From JAVVHH01 sp963848035 (lineage in GTDB: Bacteria > Pseudomonadota > Alphaproteobacteria > Acetobacterales > Acetobacteraceae), in contig CAWKCD010000001.1 in the NCBI GenBank assembly GCA_963848035.1, forward strand, positions 310,001 to 374,000: 64,000 nucleotides of DNA, in the 5' to 3' direction. Under the pieces are notes generated by a model. It searched no databases. It was not told where the DNA came from and saw nothing but the letters and a program-made list of their open reading frames with translations. Numbering within the stretch: the first letter of the stretch is position 1; every line of letters starts with the position of its first letter. The translations under genes and the position numbers were made by a program. Below are positions 49,903-58,640 of the stretch, one piece after another.

Positions 49903-50571
49903 ATGGTGGTTCTGGAGGGAGTTGGACTCGATTACGGAACGGGTCCGGCCAAGGCCGTCGTTTTGCACGAGCTGAGCCTGAAAGTGCCGGAGGGCGGGTT
50001 CCGCTGGCTGCTGGGGCCGTCCGGCGCAGGGAAAACCAGCCTGCTGCGGCTGCTATCGCTGACGGCGCTGCCGAGCCGGGGGCGGCTGACGCTGCTGGGA
50101 CAGGAGATCGCGGATGCAGGGCGCTCGGAACTGCCGCCGCTGCGCCGCCGGATCGGCGTGGTCTATCAGGACTTCCGGCTGCTGCCGCATCTCTCGGTCT
50201 ATGACAACGTGGCGCTGCCGCTGCGCATCTCGGGCCGGCCCGAGGGACAGATCCGCGTCGATGCCGTGGAGTTGCTGAGCTGGGTGGGGCTGGGGCGCAA
50301 GCTCGAGTCGCGGCCGGCGGAGCTGTCCGGCGGCGAGCAGCAGCGTGTCGCGATCGCGCGGGCGGTGGTAGCCCGGCCGCTGCTGCTGCTGGCCGACGAG
50401 CCGACCGGCAATCTCGACGAGCAGCAGGCGGAACGGCTGATGCACCTGCTGCACGAAATGAACCGGCTCGGCACCACCGTGATCATCGCGACGCACAACG
50501 ACGCCATGGTGAGCCGGCATCCTGCTCACACCCTAAGGCTGGAAGAGGGCCATTTGATCCGCGATGACTAA
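49903..50571 (+). CDS. ftsE: Cell-division ABC transporter ATPase FtsE
   Basis: ATPase of the FtsEX complex, which activates peptidoglycan hydrolases at the division site. 222 residues with Walker A GPSGAGKTS, Q-loop VVYQDFRLLPHLSVYDN, ABC signature LSGGEQQRVAIARA, Walker B LLLLADEPTGNLD and switch His in ATHND. The ATG at 49903 lacks a clear ribosome site; another ATG at 49892 is out of frame. Overlaps ftsX by eight bases. Compact operon with ydcF and plsC. Confidence 0.93.
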   Translation: MVVLEGVGLDYGTGPAKAVVLHELSLKVPEGGFRWLLGPSGAGKTSLLRLLSLTALPSRGRLTLLGQEIADAGRSELPPLRRRIGVVYQDFRLLPHLSVYDNVALPLRISGRPEGQIRVDAVELLSWVGLGRKLESRPAELSGGEQQRVAIARAVVARPLLLLADEPTGNLDEQQAERLMHLLHEMNRLGTTVIIATHNDAMVSRHPAHTLRLEEGHLIRDD

Positions 50572-51496
50572 GGAATTGCTGCGCCCGGCCGGGTTCGATG
50601 ATCTGGGCGTCCGCCGGGCGATGTCTGACCGGTTGTTGCCGTCGCTGGTGGCGGCGATGACGTTCCTCGCGGCGCTGACGCTAGCGGGTGCGGTCGGCGC
50701 GTCGGCGCTGGCGCAGCATTGGCAGCGCGGTGTCGGCGCGATCATGACGGTGCAGGTGCCGCAGCCCGGCGATCAGGTGTCGGCCGGCGCCGGCGCGAGT
50801 GGCGGCGCGCGGATCGACCGAGTGCGAGCGGCGCTGGCGGCGGCTCCGGGCGTTGCCGCCAGCCGGGTGCTGAGCGACGACGAGTTGGACACGCTGCTGC
50901 GGCCCTGGCTGGGGTCGGGCGTCGGGCGGATCGCGATCCCGCTGCCGGCGGTGATCGAGGTGCGGTTGGAGCCGACCGGGCTCGACCGGGCGGCCTTGGC
51001 GCGCAATCTCGAGGCGGCGGCGCCGGGGACGCTGATCGAGGAGCACGACCGCTGGGTGCGGAGCCTGTCGGCGCTGGCGCGGAGCCTGCAGGCGTGCGCC
51101 GGGCTGGCCCTGGCGGTGGTGGCATTCGTCGCGGCGGCGGTGGTGGCGGTGGCGACGCGCGCCGGGCTGGCGGCGCGGCGGGACGCGATCGAGACGGTGC
51201 ATGGGCTGGGCGCCACGGATTCCTATATCGCCAGCCGGTTCGCCCGGCGGATCACGCGGCTGACGGCGCTGGGCGCGGCGATCGGCGCAGTGGCGGCGCT
51301 GCCGCTGCTGGTGGAGCTGACGGGATTGGCGGCGCCGTTCAGCGGCGTGGAGGCGCCGGAGGGGCTCGGCGCCTCGTTCGCGGCGGTGCCGGTGACGATC
51401 TGGCTCTCGCTGCCGGCTTTGCCGCTGGCGGCGGCGGCGATCGGCTGGCTCACTGCGCACGGGACGGTGCGGCGCTGGTTGCGGCGATTGCCGTGA
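50564..51496 (+). CDS. ftsX: Cell-division protein FtsX
   Basis: Membrane partner of FtsE, 310 residues. One N-terminal transmembrane segment (about 27-48), an extracytoplasmic domain (about 55-165), and three C-terminal transmembrane segments (about 172-195, 225-247 and 270-295). The alphaproteobacterial pattern RRDAIETVHGLGATDSYIASRFARR sits between the second and third helices (ends quoted: RRDAIETVHGLGA). It begins within the end of ftsE, and its TGA overlaps the next GTG by four bases. Length normal. Confidence 0.9.
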   Translation: MTKELLRPAGFDDLGVRRAMSDRLLPSLVAAMTFLAALTLAGAVGASALAQHWQRGVGAIMTVQVPQPGDQVSAGAGASGGARIDRVRAALAAAPGVAASRVLSDDELDTLLRPWLGSGVGRIAIPLPAVIEVRLEPTGLDRAALARNLEAAAPGTLIEEHDRWVRSLSALARSLQACAGLALAVVAFVAAAVVAVATRAGLAARRDAIETVHGLGATDSYIASRFARRITRLTALGAAIGAVAALPLLVELTGLAAPFSGVEAPEGLGASFAAVPVTIWLSLPALPLAAAAIGWLTAHGTVRRWLRRLP

Positions 51497-52110
51497 GTTG
51501 GCGGTGGCCGTCGCTGCTGCTGCTCTCGATCCTCGTCGTGGCGACCGTCTGGGCGGCGGGGTTCACGGCGTATAGCCACGATGCACGGGTCAAGGCGCGC
51601 AAGCCGCCAGGTGCCGATGGGATCGTCGTTCTCACCGGCGGCGCGGACCGGATCGAGACCGGGTTGCAGCTGCTGGCCGAGGGGGTGGCGCCGATGCTGC
51701 TGGTGTCGGGCGTGGGCCGCGGCGCCGAGATGGCCGAACTCGCCAAGCGCGTGAAGCTCGACCCGGCGGTGGTCGGCGACCGGATCACGCTCGGCCGCGA
51801 GGCGACGACCACGATCGGCAACGCCGCCGAGGCAGCGGCCTGGGCGCATCAGAACGGGATGCGCAAGCTGATCGTGGTCACGGCGGGGTATCACATGCCG
51901 CGGGCGCTGCTCGAGATCGGGCGGTCGCTGCCGGAGGTGACGCTGTACCCGGTGCCGGTGCAGCCGCCGGCGATGCGCGGACGGATCGACATTGCGGCCA
52001 TCCGGCTGCTGGCCGGGGAGTACGATAAGCTGCTGGCGGTGCGGCTCGGGTTAAGCCCAGGGGCAGTGGTGGGCGCGACCAAGGGGTTGAGGAGAGGCGT
52101 CAAACCGTGA
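51493..52110 (+). CDS. YdcF family (DUF218) membrane protein
   Basis: 205 residues from a GTG at 51493 that overlaps the ftsX stop. One N-terminal transmembrane helix (WPSLLLLSILVVATVWAAGF), then a DUF218 domain: ADGIVVLTGGADRIETGLQLL, MLLVSGVGRG, LGREATTTIGNAAEAAAWA and LIVVTAGYHMPRALLEI. DUF218 proteins such as SanA, ElyC and YdcF act in envelope and cell-wall maintenance. ftsE-ftsX-ydcF-plsC is a recurring alphaproteobacterial order. The stop overlaps the plsC GTG by four bases. Confidence 0.88.
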   Translation: MSWRWPSLLLLSILVVATVWAAGFTAYSHDARVKARKPPGADGIVVLTGGADRIETGLQLLAEGVAPMLLVSGVGRGAEMAELAKRVKLDPAVVGDRITLGREATTTIGNAAEAAAWAHQNGMRKLIVVTAGYHMPRALLEIGRSLPEVTLYPVPVQPPAMRGRIDIAAIRLLAGEYDKLLAVRLGLSPGAVVGATKGLRRGVKP

Positions 52111-52913
52111 TCCTGGTTCGCTCGGCAGTGTTCAACGCGTGGTTCTTCGGCATCACCTTCGTGCTCGGGTTGGTGGGCGTCGCGGTGCGGGCGATAGCGC
52201 CGGCGCGCACGCTGGGCCTGGCGCGATTGTGGGCGCGCTGGGTGCTGGCGGGCGCGCGGGGGATTTGCGGGATCCATGTCCGGATCACCGGGCTGGAGCG
52301 GCTGCCGGATTGGCCGAATCCGGGTGCGCTGCTGCTCGCGTCGCAACACCAGTCGGCGTTCGACACGCTGATCTGGGCCGCGCTGCTGCCGAAGTTCAGC
52401 TACGTGTACAAGGCCGAGCTGGAGAAGATCCCGTTGTTCGGGCCGATGTTGCCGGGCGCGGGACAGATCCCGATCGACCGGGGTGCGTCGGTGACGACGG
52501 TGCGGCGGCTGCTCCAGGCGACGCAGCGTGCGAAGGCGGCGGGGCGGCAGATCGTGATCTTCCCCGAAGGCACGCGGGTGCCGTTCGGGCAGGACGCGGA
52601 GATCCGGGGCGGCTTCTCGATGATCGCGGCGCGGACGGGGCTGCCGATCTACCCGGTGGCAACCGACTCGGGGCTGTATTGGGGCCGTCGGGCGTTCCGA
52701 AAGCGGCCGGGAACGGTCCGTATCCATGTCGGCGAGCCGATCCCCCCGCATCTCCCGGGCCCGCAGCTTGCAGCCGAACTGAAACAGCGCTGGCTGGAGG
52801 CGAACCTGGGTGTCAACCCTGTGGATAAGCCGGTGGATGATCGCTCGGACAACCGGGTGGCAGCGGCCGAAATCAGCACGAACGAGGGCCGAACCGGGGT
52901 CCTACAGCGGTAA
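52107..52913 (+). CDS. plsC: 1-acyl-sn-glycerol-3-phosphate acyltransferase
   Basis: Makes phosphatidic acid from lysophosphatidic acid at the inner membrane. 268 residues, GTG start at 52107. N-terminal hydrophobic helix (about 8-30), the catalytic H-x4-D as QHQSAFDT (Asn of the usual NHxxxxD replaced by Gln), substrate motif IPIDRG, FPEGTR at about 153-158, and the fourth motif LPIYPVATD. The last 35 residues form a charged tail beyond the domain. Final gene of the ftsE operon. Confidence 0.92.
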   Translation: MILVRSAVFNAWFFGITFVLGLVGVAVRAIAPARTLGLARLWARWVLAGARGICGIHVRITGLERLPDWPNPGALLLASQHQSAFDTLIWAALLPKFSYVYKAELEKIPLFGPMLPGAGQIPIDRGASVTTVRRLLQATQRAKAAGRQIVIFPEGTRVPFGQDAEIRGGFSMIAARTGLPIYPVATDSGLYWGRRAFRKRPGTVRIHVGEPIPPHLPGPQLAAELKQRWLEANLGVNPVDKPVDDRSDNRVAAAEISTNEGRTGVLQR

Positions 52914-52941
52914 CGGTTTTGAGACGCGCCATGCACGATAC

Positions 52942-52970
52942 TTGTTCTTACGCAATATATTTTGGATAAG
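52942..52970 (+). promoter_or_regulatory. Possible promoter in an A/T-rich gap before the DUF2125 gene
   Basis: TTGTTC (52942-52947) and GATAAG (52965-52970) are 17 bases apart within a roughly 50-base A/T-rich stretch (52940-52986), rare in this window. The gap from 52914 to 53127 holds no other feature I can support. Confidence 0.35.
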
Positions 52971-53127
52971 TCTTTGATTTTTATGGACTCGGTTCGGAAC
53001 GCGTGCGCGTGGCCAAAGCAACCCGGCGTGAATATCGGGTCAAGCGCCTCACTATTTGGTGAGTTTCTCCGAAACTGTGGACGAGTTTCAAAACATGCGA
53101 CGGGACGAGCGCCATGAAGCAGGCAAA

Positions 53128-54093
53128 ATGACCGCGGGACTACGAAGGCGTCGGCGCATCCGCTCCGTTTTTGTTGCATTATTGTTGCTATTGCTCGCTG
53201 ACACCGTCTTGTGGGCGATTCTATGCCGGCGCCTCGAAGCCGGCCTCCGCGAGGTGGCGGATAGGCAATCTGGGTGGACGGTGGCCGCCGAGGGCGAGCA
53301 CTGGGGCGGCTGGCCGTTCTCCGCCGCGGTCGAGCTGAGCGGGGTCTCGGCGGAAGGCACTCTCCTGCCGGGATTGGTCTGGCGCAGCGAGCGTGTCCGG
53401 GTCGCGCTCGCCTTTCTGCACCCGACCGAGCTGTCGGTCCGCGCTGGCGGCGCACAATCGGTGGCGGCGCGGGGGATCGCGCCGGTCCCGTTCACCGCCG
53501 ATCTTACGGAGCTCACGGCCGATCTGACCGGCGCAGCGCCGCCGCACGGACGCATCGCCGGACTGCGGGCGACGTTGCCGGCAGGCGGGATGCGGATCGC
53601 CACGGGCGAGATCACGCTGCCGCCGGATACGATCGTGGCCGACGTCGCGGGCGTGTCGCTGCCGCAGGTCTCGACGGCGATCGACAGCGCTCATCTCCGC
53701 GCGCGGATCACGCCGTCGCCGCCGGTCGCGGCAACCCCGCGGGCCAGCGCTTCGGCTTGGCGCGCGGCGGGCGGGCAGATCGAGATCGCGGAGGCCGAGG
53801 TGCATTGGGACCGGCTGGACGCGGCCGGCACCGGCACGATCACGCTCGATGATGCGCTTCAGCCGCACGCGGACGGCATGATCGACGCCGGCGGCTTGCC
53901 GCAATTGCTGGACGATCTGGTGAAGGCTGGCGCGCTGGCGCCGGCGCAGGCCGGGGCCGCGAAGGCGGTGATCGCGATCCTCGCGGCGCCGTCGGGCGGC
54001 AAACGGGTGCGTTTGCCGGTGTCGCTGGAGAGCGGCGTGCTGCGTCTCGCGAACTTCCCGCTCGTCCGCTTTCCGCCGCTCTCCTGGGACTAG
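53128..54093 (+). CDS. DUF2125 domain-containing protein
   Basis: 321 residues from the ATG at 53128; in-frame starts at 53056 (TTG), 53059 (GTG) and 53095 (ATG) would lengthen it, but 53128 places the start just before the Arg-rich anchor, as in relatives. Short basic N-terminus (MTAGLRRRRRIR), one transmembrane helix (VFVALLLLLLADTVLWAIL), then a periplasmic-type beta-rich domain with RQSGWTVAAEGEHWGGWPFSA, typical of DUF2125. Function unknown. Its TAG shares a CTAG palindrome with the stop of phaR on the other strand. Confidence 0.75.
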   Translation: MTAGLRRRRRIRSVFVALLLLLLADTVLWAILCRRLEAGLREVADRQSGWTVAAEGEHWGGWPFSAAVELSGVSAEGTLLPGLVWRSERVRVALAFLHPTELSVRAGGAQSVAARGIAPVPFTADLTELTADLTGAAPPHGRIAGLRATLPAGGMRIATGEITLPPDTIVADVAGVSLPQVSTAIDSAHLRARITPSPPVAATPRASASAWRAAGGQIEIAEAEVHWDRLDAAGTGTITLDDALQPHADGMIDAGGLPQLLDDLVKAGALAPAQAGAAKAVIAILAAPSGGKRVRLPVSLESGVLRLANFPLVRFPPLSWD

Positions 54094-54905
54094 CTCTCGA
54101 CGGACGTCTTGCCGCGGATCGGCTTCTTCGGGCCCTTGGCTGCGGCTTGGTCGCGCACGACGTTGGCCGGTGCGTTCAGGGGCGCGGCGACCGGCGCGGC
54201 CGGGATGACCGCGGCGGCGTGGGCCGCAGCGAGCTGGTGACGAAGGCTTTCGATCTCCTGCCGCAGACGCTCGAGTTCGGCGCTGGAGGTGTCGGGCGCC
54301 TGCTGCTGCACCTGGACGGGCGCGGGCGTCTGCTCCTCATGCTCGGCTGACGTGTGTTCGGCCGTGTGTTCGCCCGAAGCCTGCTCTTCGTCCGTGCTCT
54401 TCGCAAAGGGGTTCCACATGCTCATCGCACGGTCGAACAACGCCATGTTCTGGCGGTTCATCTCGTCGATCGGCGTCGGCAGGAACGGGCTGAACGTGCG
54501 CTCCATCATCTGACGCACCTGCTGCTGCTGGCGCGCGAAGTTGGACATGCTGTGTTCGAGGTAGCGCGGCACGACGCCCTGGAGGTTGCCGCCGTAGAAG
54601 CCGATCAGTTGGCGCAGGAAGCCGGTGGGGAGCATGGCGCTGCCCTTGCTCTCTTCCTCGACGATGATCTGCGTCAACACGCCGCGGGTGATGTCGTCAC
54701 CGGACTTGGCGTCGTAAACGACGAAATCGCGGCCGGCGCGGATCATTTCTGCCAGGTTTTCGAGGGTGATGTAGCTCGAGGTTTCGGTATTGTAGAGACG
54801 CCGGTTGGCGTATTTCTTCACAACGACCGGCGGCGACGAGGGTGCGGGCGGGTTCTGGGGAGGCGCGGGCGGCTGCCCTGGCGCTGACGTCGGCGTTTCG
54901 GCCAT
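54090..54905 (-). CDS. phaR: Polyhydroxyalkanoate synthesis repressor PhaR
   Basis: DNA- and granule-binding repressor of phasin and PHA genes. 271 residues from ATG 54905, with AGAGG on the complement 8-12 bases upstream; an upstream ATG at 54974 lies inside the divergent gene. Low-complexity Pro/Ala start (about 30 residues), then the PHB-accumulation regulatory domains: VKKYANRRLYNTETSSYITL, DFVVYDAKSGDDITRGVLTQI, and LRQLIGFYGGNLQGVVPRYL. The C-terminal half is Gln/Glu-rich with a leucine-zipper-like helix ELERLRQEIESLRHQL. Divergent from the PhaC-like gene; a GTGCAG direct repeat (54940-54951) in the 47-base gap is a possible self-binding site. Confidence 0.92.
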   Translation of the reverse strand: MAETPTSAPGQPPAPPQNPPAPSSPPVVVKKYANRRLYNTETSSYITLENLAEMIRAGRDFVVYDAKSGDDITRGVLTQIIVEEESKGSAMLPTGFLRQLIGFYGGNLQGVVPRYLEHSMSNFARQQQQVRQMMERTFSPFLPTPIDEMNRQNMALFDRAMSMWNPFAKSTDEEQASGEHTAEHTSAEHEEQTPAPVQVQQQAPDTSSAELERLRQEIESLRHQLAAAHAAAVIPAAPVAAPLNAPANVVRDQAAAKGPKKPIRGKTSVES

Positions 54906-54952
54906 TGTAACCTCTGGCAGTATGGTCGGATACTTTATCGTGCAGGTGCAGC

Positions 54953-56210
54953 ATGAACGCCAGACCCGATTCACCGCCCGCTTCGCCGAACGAGGTTTGG
55001 TGGCCGGATTGGATCACCATTTGGCAGAGCGAATTGGCGGCGCTGGCGGTAGATCGGGAGACGCAGGAGGCGTCGCAGCGTGCGATCGACCTATGGGCGG
55101 CGCAAGCGATCGCCATCGGCGATGACCCGGCCAGACGCCCCGGGGCCGCTGCGCCGCAGGGGCCCTCGCCCGCTCTGGCTGCATCTGACCGGGATGGCGG
55201 CGCCTCCGAAGGACGTGCAGCCGGTTCCGGGGACGATCGACCCGGTGCTGCTGGCGGGGATCGCGGCGTATCGGCGTCACCCTTATCAGCGCGCGTTGCT
55301 CGACCCGCCGACGATCTGGGCTGAGGGCGACTGCCGACTGCTGGATTACGGCCGGCGCGGCGATCTGCCGGTGCTGTTCGTCCCGAGCCTGATCAATCGT
55401 GCCTACGTGCTGGACCTGTTGCCGGAGCGCTCGATGCTGCGCTGGCTGGCTCGGCGGCGGATCCGGCCGTTGCTGCTGGACTGGGGATGGCCCGGCACGG
55501 CGGAGCGCCGGTTCGATCTGACGGCCATCGTCGCGCGGCTGGAGCGGGCGATGCTGTCGCGGCGGCGGCCGCTGGTGCTGGTCGGTTATTGCATGGGTGG
55601 GTTGCTTACGATGGCGGCGGCGTTGCGGCAGCCCAGCCATGTGCGCGGATTGGCGCTGCTGGCGACGCCATGGGACTTCCATGCGGAGCAGCGGGACGCC
55701 GCGGTTGCGCTGGGCGCCGGGCTGGCGAAGGCCGAGCCCCTGCTGGAAGCGACCGGGACTCTGCCGGTCGATGCGTTGCAGACGCTGTTCGCGCGGATCG
55801 AGCCGGGGGCGATCACGACGAAATACCGGGCCTTTGCGCAGCTCGACCCGGCGAGTGCGGCGGCGCGGGACTTCGTGGCGCTCGAGGACTGGCTCAACGA
55901 TGGGGTGCCGCTGGCGGCGCCGGTGGCGCGGGAGGTGCTCTCGGGCTGGTATCGGGACAATCGTCCCGTCAACGGGACATGGCGGATCGGCGATGACCAC
56001 GTCATGCCGCAAGCGCTGCACTGCCCCGCGTTCGTCGCGGTGCCGTCGCGGGACCGGATCGTGCCGCCGGGGAGCGCGCTCGGGCTGGCAGCGCAGCTTC
56101 CAGCGCCGACGGTCCACCGCCCGGAATCCGGGCATATCGGCATGACGGCGGGGCGGCGGGCGGAGACCGCGCTGTGGCAACCGCTGCTGGACTGGTTGCG
56201 CGCCCTCTGA
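54953..56210 (+). CDS. PhaC-like alpha/beta hydrolase (putative PHA synthase), one frameshift
   Basis: Predicted to polymerise or handle hydroxyacyl-CoA. Start ATG 54953. The first 50 residues read in one frame (NEVWWPDWITIWQSELAAL), the rest in the next; one extra base between about 55113 and 55165 explains it, giving 418 residues. The PhaC-type lipase box GYCMGG supplies a nucleophilic Cys instead of Ser. The catalytic Asp is likely in PSRDRIVPP, and the His in ESGHIGMTAG. Also conserved: VLFVPSLINRAYVLDL and LLLDWGWPG. It is shorter than class I PhaC (about 580) and closer to class III size. phaR is divergent and a thiolase follows 39 bases later, which supports a PHA role. Confidence 0.78.
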
Positions 56211-56249
56211 GTGTCTATCTCTGCGGGACAAAGATAGGGAAGCGCTCAC

Positions 56250-57425
56250 ATGGAAGACGTCGTCATCGTATCGGCCGTGCGGACCCCCGTCGGCAGCTTC
56301 AACGGCGCGTTCGGCAGCGTGCCGGCGCATGTGCTCGGAGCGGAGGCGCTGAAGGCGGCGCTCGAGCGGGCGAAGGTCGATCCGGCCGATGTCGACGAGG
56401 TGATCCTCGGCCAGGTCCTGACCGCCGCGCAGGGGCAGAACCCGGCACGCCAGGCTGCCCGGGCGGCGGGCATCCCGGACAGCGCAACCGCTTTTGGCAT
56501 CAATCAGGTGTGCGGCTCCGGGCTGCGGACCGTGGCGCTGGCAGCGCAGCAGATCGTCACCGGCGAGAGCGAGATCGTCGTCGCCGGCGGGCAGGAGAGC
56601 ATGAGCCAGTCGACCCATGCGGCCTACCTGCGGGCAGGCCAGAAGATGGGCGACCTCGGCCTGATCGACACGATGATCAAGGACGGGCTGTGGGACGCGT
56701 TCAACGGCTATCACATGGGGACCACGGCGGAGAACGTGGCGACCAAATATCAGATCACCCGCCAGCAGCAGGACGAGTTCGCGGCGGCGAGCCAGAACAA
56801 GGCGAGCGCGGCGCAGAAGGCAGGCAAGTTCAAGGACGAGATCGTTCCGGTGACCATCAAGGGCCGCAAGGGCGACACGGTCGTGGCCGACGACGAGTAT
56901 ATCCGGCACGATTCGACCGTCGACGCCATGGGCAAGCTCCGGCCGGCGTTCTCGAAGGACGGGACGGTGACGGCGGGCAACGCCAGCGGGATCAACGACG
57001 GCGCGGCCGCATTGGTGCTGATGTCGGCCAAGGAGGCGGCGCGGCGCGGGCTCAAGCCGCTGGCGCGGATCGCGAGCTTCGCGACGGCGGGCGTCGACCC
57101 GGCCGTCATGGGCACGGGCCCGATCCCGTCCTCGCGCAAGGCGCTGGAGCGCGCGGGCTGGACGGCGGCCGATCTCGACCTGATCGAGGCCAACGAGGCG
57201 TTCGCGGCACAGGCGTGCGCGGTGAACAAGGACATGGGCTGGGATGTGTCGAAGGTGAACGTCAATGGCGGGGCGATCGCGATCGGGCATCCGATCGGCG
57301 CATCCGGCGCGCGCATCCTGACGACACTCCTGCACGAGATGCAGCGGCGCGACGCCAAGAAGGGGCTGGCGACGCTGTGCATCGGCGGCGGCATGGGCGT
57401 GGCGATGTGCGTCGAGCGGGCCTGA
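56250..57425 (+). CDS. phaA: Acetyl-CoA C-acetyltransferase (thiolase)
   Basis: Condenses two acetyl-CoA to acetoacetyl-CoA, the first step of polyhydroxybutyrate synthesis. 391 residues, intact. AGGGAAG lies 10-16 bases before the ATG. Thiolase signatures: active Cys in NQVCGSGLRTVALAAQQI, SMSQSTHAA, NEAFAAQ, NVNGGAIAIGHPIGASGARI with the catalytic His, and the second Cys in LCIGGGMGVAMCVE. Located with phaR and a PhaC-like gene; no phaB reductase is in the window. The symbol reflects context; the same family also serves other acyl-CoA pathways. Confidence 0.92.
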   Translation: MEDVVIVSAVRTPVGSFNGAFGSVPAHVLGAEALKAALERAKVDPADVDEVILGQVLTAAQGQNPARQAARAAGIPDSATAFGINQVCGSGLRTVALAAQQIVTGESEIVVAGGQESMSQSTHAAYLRAGQKMGDLGLIDTMIKDGLWDAFNGYHMGTTAENVATKYQITRQQQDEFAAASQNKASAAQKAGKFKDEIVPVTIKGRKGDTVVADDEYIRHDSTVDAMGKLRPAFSKDGTVTAGNASGINDGAAALVLMSAKEAARRGLKPLARIASFATAGVDPAVMGTGPIPSSRKALERAGWTAADLDLIEANEAFAAQACAVNKDMGWDVSKVNVNGGAIAIGHPIGASGARILTTLLHEMQRRDAKKGLATLCIGGGMGVAMCVERA

Positions 57426-57429
57426 CGCC

Positions 57430-57867
57430 CTAGGCGACGGGATCGGACCCCAGCGCGCGTTGGGGTCCGATCGCGGCGAGCACCCGGGCCATGTTCTTGC
57501 CGAGCCGGCCGAGGGCTTCGTCCCAGGGGAGCAGGGCGAAGCGGGTGAGTTCAGGGATGGTGCGCCCGTCGCGGGTGCGGATCATCGAGGTGCAGCGGAG
57601 CGCCGCCGGGTCGAGCACGGCGGGACGCCACGAGAAGAGGGCGAGTTGCTTGCGCGGCAGGTAGTCGTGCAGGCCGAGCGGGATCAGGCTCGCAGCGACC
57701 AGGCCGGTCTCTTCGCGCAGTTCGCGGATGGCGGCCTCGGGCCAGGATTCGCCGGGTTCGGCGATGCCTTTCGGGATGTCCCATCGCGGCGACAGGGCGG
57801 CCTGCCCGATCAGCAGGCGTGCGCCGTCGCCGACGATCACGCCGCAGGTCGTGACAGGGTCGGCCAT
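57430..57867 (-). CDS. NUDIX hydrolase
   Basis: 145 residues from ATG 57867. Hydrolyses a nucleoside-diphosphate-linked substrate that cannot be named from sequence. The Nudix box is complete: G-x5-E-x7-REL-x-EETGL within GIAEPGESWPEAAIRELREETG (ends quoted: GIAEPGE and RELREETG). The N-terminal strand TTCGVIVGDGARLLIGQ and the RWDIPKG lead-in are typical. Convergent with the thiolase gene, four bases apart, with a long hairpin inside its last codons. Divergent from the peroxidase gene by 99 bases. Confidence 0.88.
   Translation of the reverse strand: MADPVTTCGVIVGDGARLLIGQAALSPRWDIPKGIAEPGESWPEAAIRELREETGLVAASLIPLGLHDYLPRKQLALFSWRPAVLDPAALRCTSMIRTRDGRTIPELTRFALLPWDEALGRLGKNMARVLAAIGPQRALGSDPVA
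57441..57472. terminator. Bidirectional terminator-like hairpin inside the end of the NUDIX gene
   Basis: GATCGGACCCCA (57441-57452) and TGGGGTCCGATC (57461-57472) form a perfect 12-base stem with an 8-base loop, 15 bases after the thiolase stop. It lies within the final 15 codons of the convergent NUDIX gene, so one DNA segment may end both transcripts. Confidence 0.6.
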
Positions 57868-57966
57868 CGATGACGATGTCGGACGGAACGGTTCGGCTGG
57901 CAATAGGCCTGGACGTGTCCAAGCAGCGCGCCACTTGTTGGAGAGCTTCAGCCACGGAGGATCGTC

Positions 57967-58521
57967 ATGACCGCCCTGCCCCGCCGCTCCCTGCTCAGCG
58001 CTGCGCTCGTCTCGGGACTGGCCGCCGCACCGGCGGAGCCGCCGACCGCGTGGCGGTTCAGCTTCCCGTCGCTCGATGGCGGCACGCTCGACTTCGCCTC
58101 GTTCCGGGGCAAGGTTTTGCTCGTGGTGAACACGGCATCGTTCTGCGGCTTCACGTATCAATACGAGGCGCTGGAGAAGCTCTATCGCGAGCGCGGGCCG
58201 GCGGGGCTGGTGGTGATCGGCGTGCCGAGCACGGATTTCAACCAGGAGAGCGACAACAACGCGGCGGTGAAGCAGTTCTGCGAGCTGACCTACGGGGTCG
58301 AGTTCCCGATGGTCGAGATCAGCCATGTGCGCGGCAAGGAGGCGATGCCGTTCTACGCCTGGGTGCGGCAGGAGCGTTCGTGGGAGCCGGACTGGAACTT
58401 CAACAAGGTGCTGATCGGGCGGGACGGGCTGATCAAGTCGACCTACCGCTCCGGCGCGGAGCCGCGGAGCCCGGCGCTGGTGGCGGCGATCGAGCAGGAG
58501 CTTGCCCATCCCGGCGCGTGA
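57967..58521 (+). CDS. Exported glutathione peroxidase-like protein
   Basis: 184 residues. Reduces peroxides, in bacteria usually with thioredoxin rather than glutathione. N-terminal signal-like segment (RRSLLSAALVSGLAAAPA), which suggests a periplasmic form. The peroxidatic Cys sits in VVNTASFCGFTYQYEALEKLY, with GVPSTDFNQES (the Gpx FxNQ motif shifted to DFNQ), and the Trp/Asn of WNFNKVLI. Gly in place of the more usual KxxFT spacing is a variation. GGAGG precedes the ATG. Divergent from NUDIX. Confidence 0.85.
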   Translation: MTALPRRSLLSAALVSGLAAAPAEPPTAWRFSFPSLDGGTLDFASFRGKVLLVVNTASFCGFTYQYEALEKLYRERGPAGLVVIGVPSTDFNQESDNNAAVKQFCELTYGVEFPMVEISHVRGKEAMPFYAWVRQERSWEPDWNFNKVLIGRDGLIKSTYRSGAEPRSPALVAAIEQELAHPGA

Positions 58522-58614
58522 TCCACACGTCTTAGGCGAGCGGCTTGCCATCTCTGCAACCGGTGACTAGGTAGGTCTAGCGTTCCAAAATGAACGAGTC
58601 CCTGGCGTCGGGGG

Positions 58615-58640
58615 AGAGGGCGGCCTCGGTGTCGCCCTCT
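58615..58640. terminator. Hairpin between the convergent peroxidase and SRAP genes
   Basis: AGAGGGCG (58615-58622) and CGCCCTCT (58633-58640) form a perfect 8-base stem with a 10-base loop, ending directly before the SRAP stop codon. It is well placed to end transcription from both sides. Confidence 0.45.

Noticed and set aside
57870..57960. Plus-strand reading with IGLDVSKQRATCW, similar to the N-terminus of IS110-type transposases
   Set aside because: Only about ten residues match; no further DEDD motifs, no transposase C-terminus and no repeats follow. It lies in a short gap between divergent genes and is probably chance.
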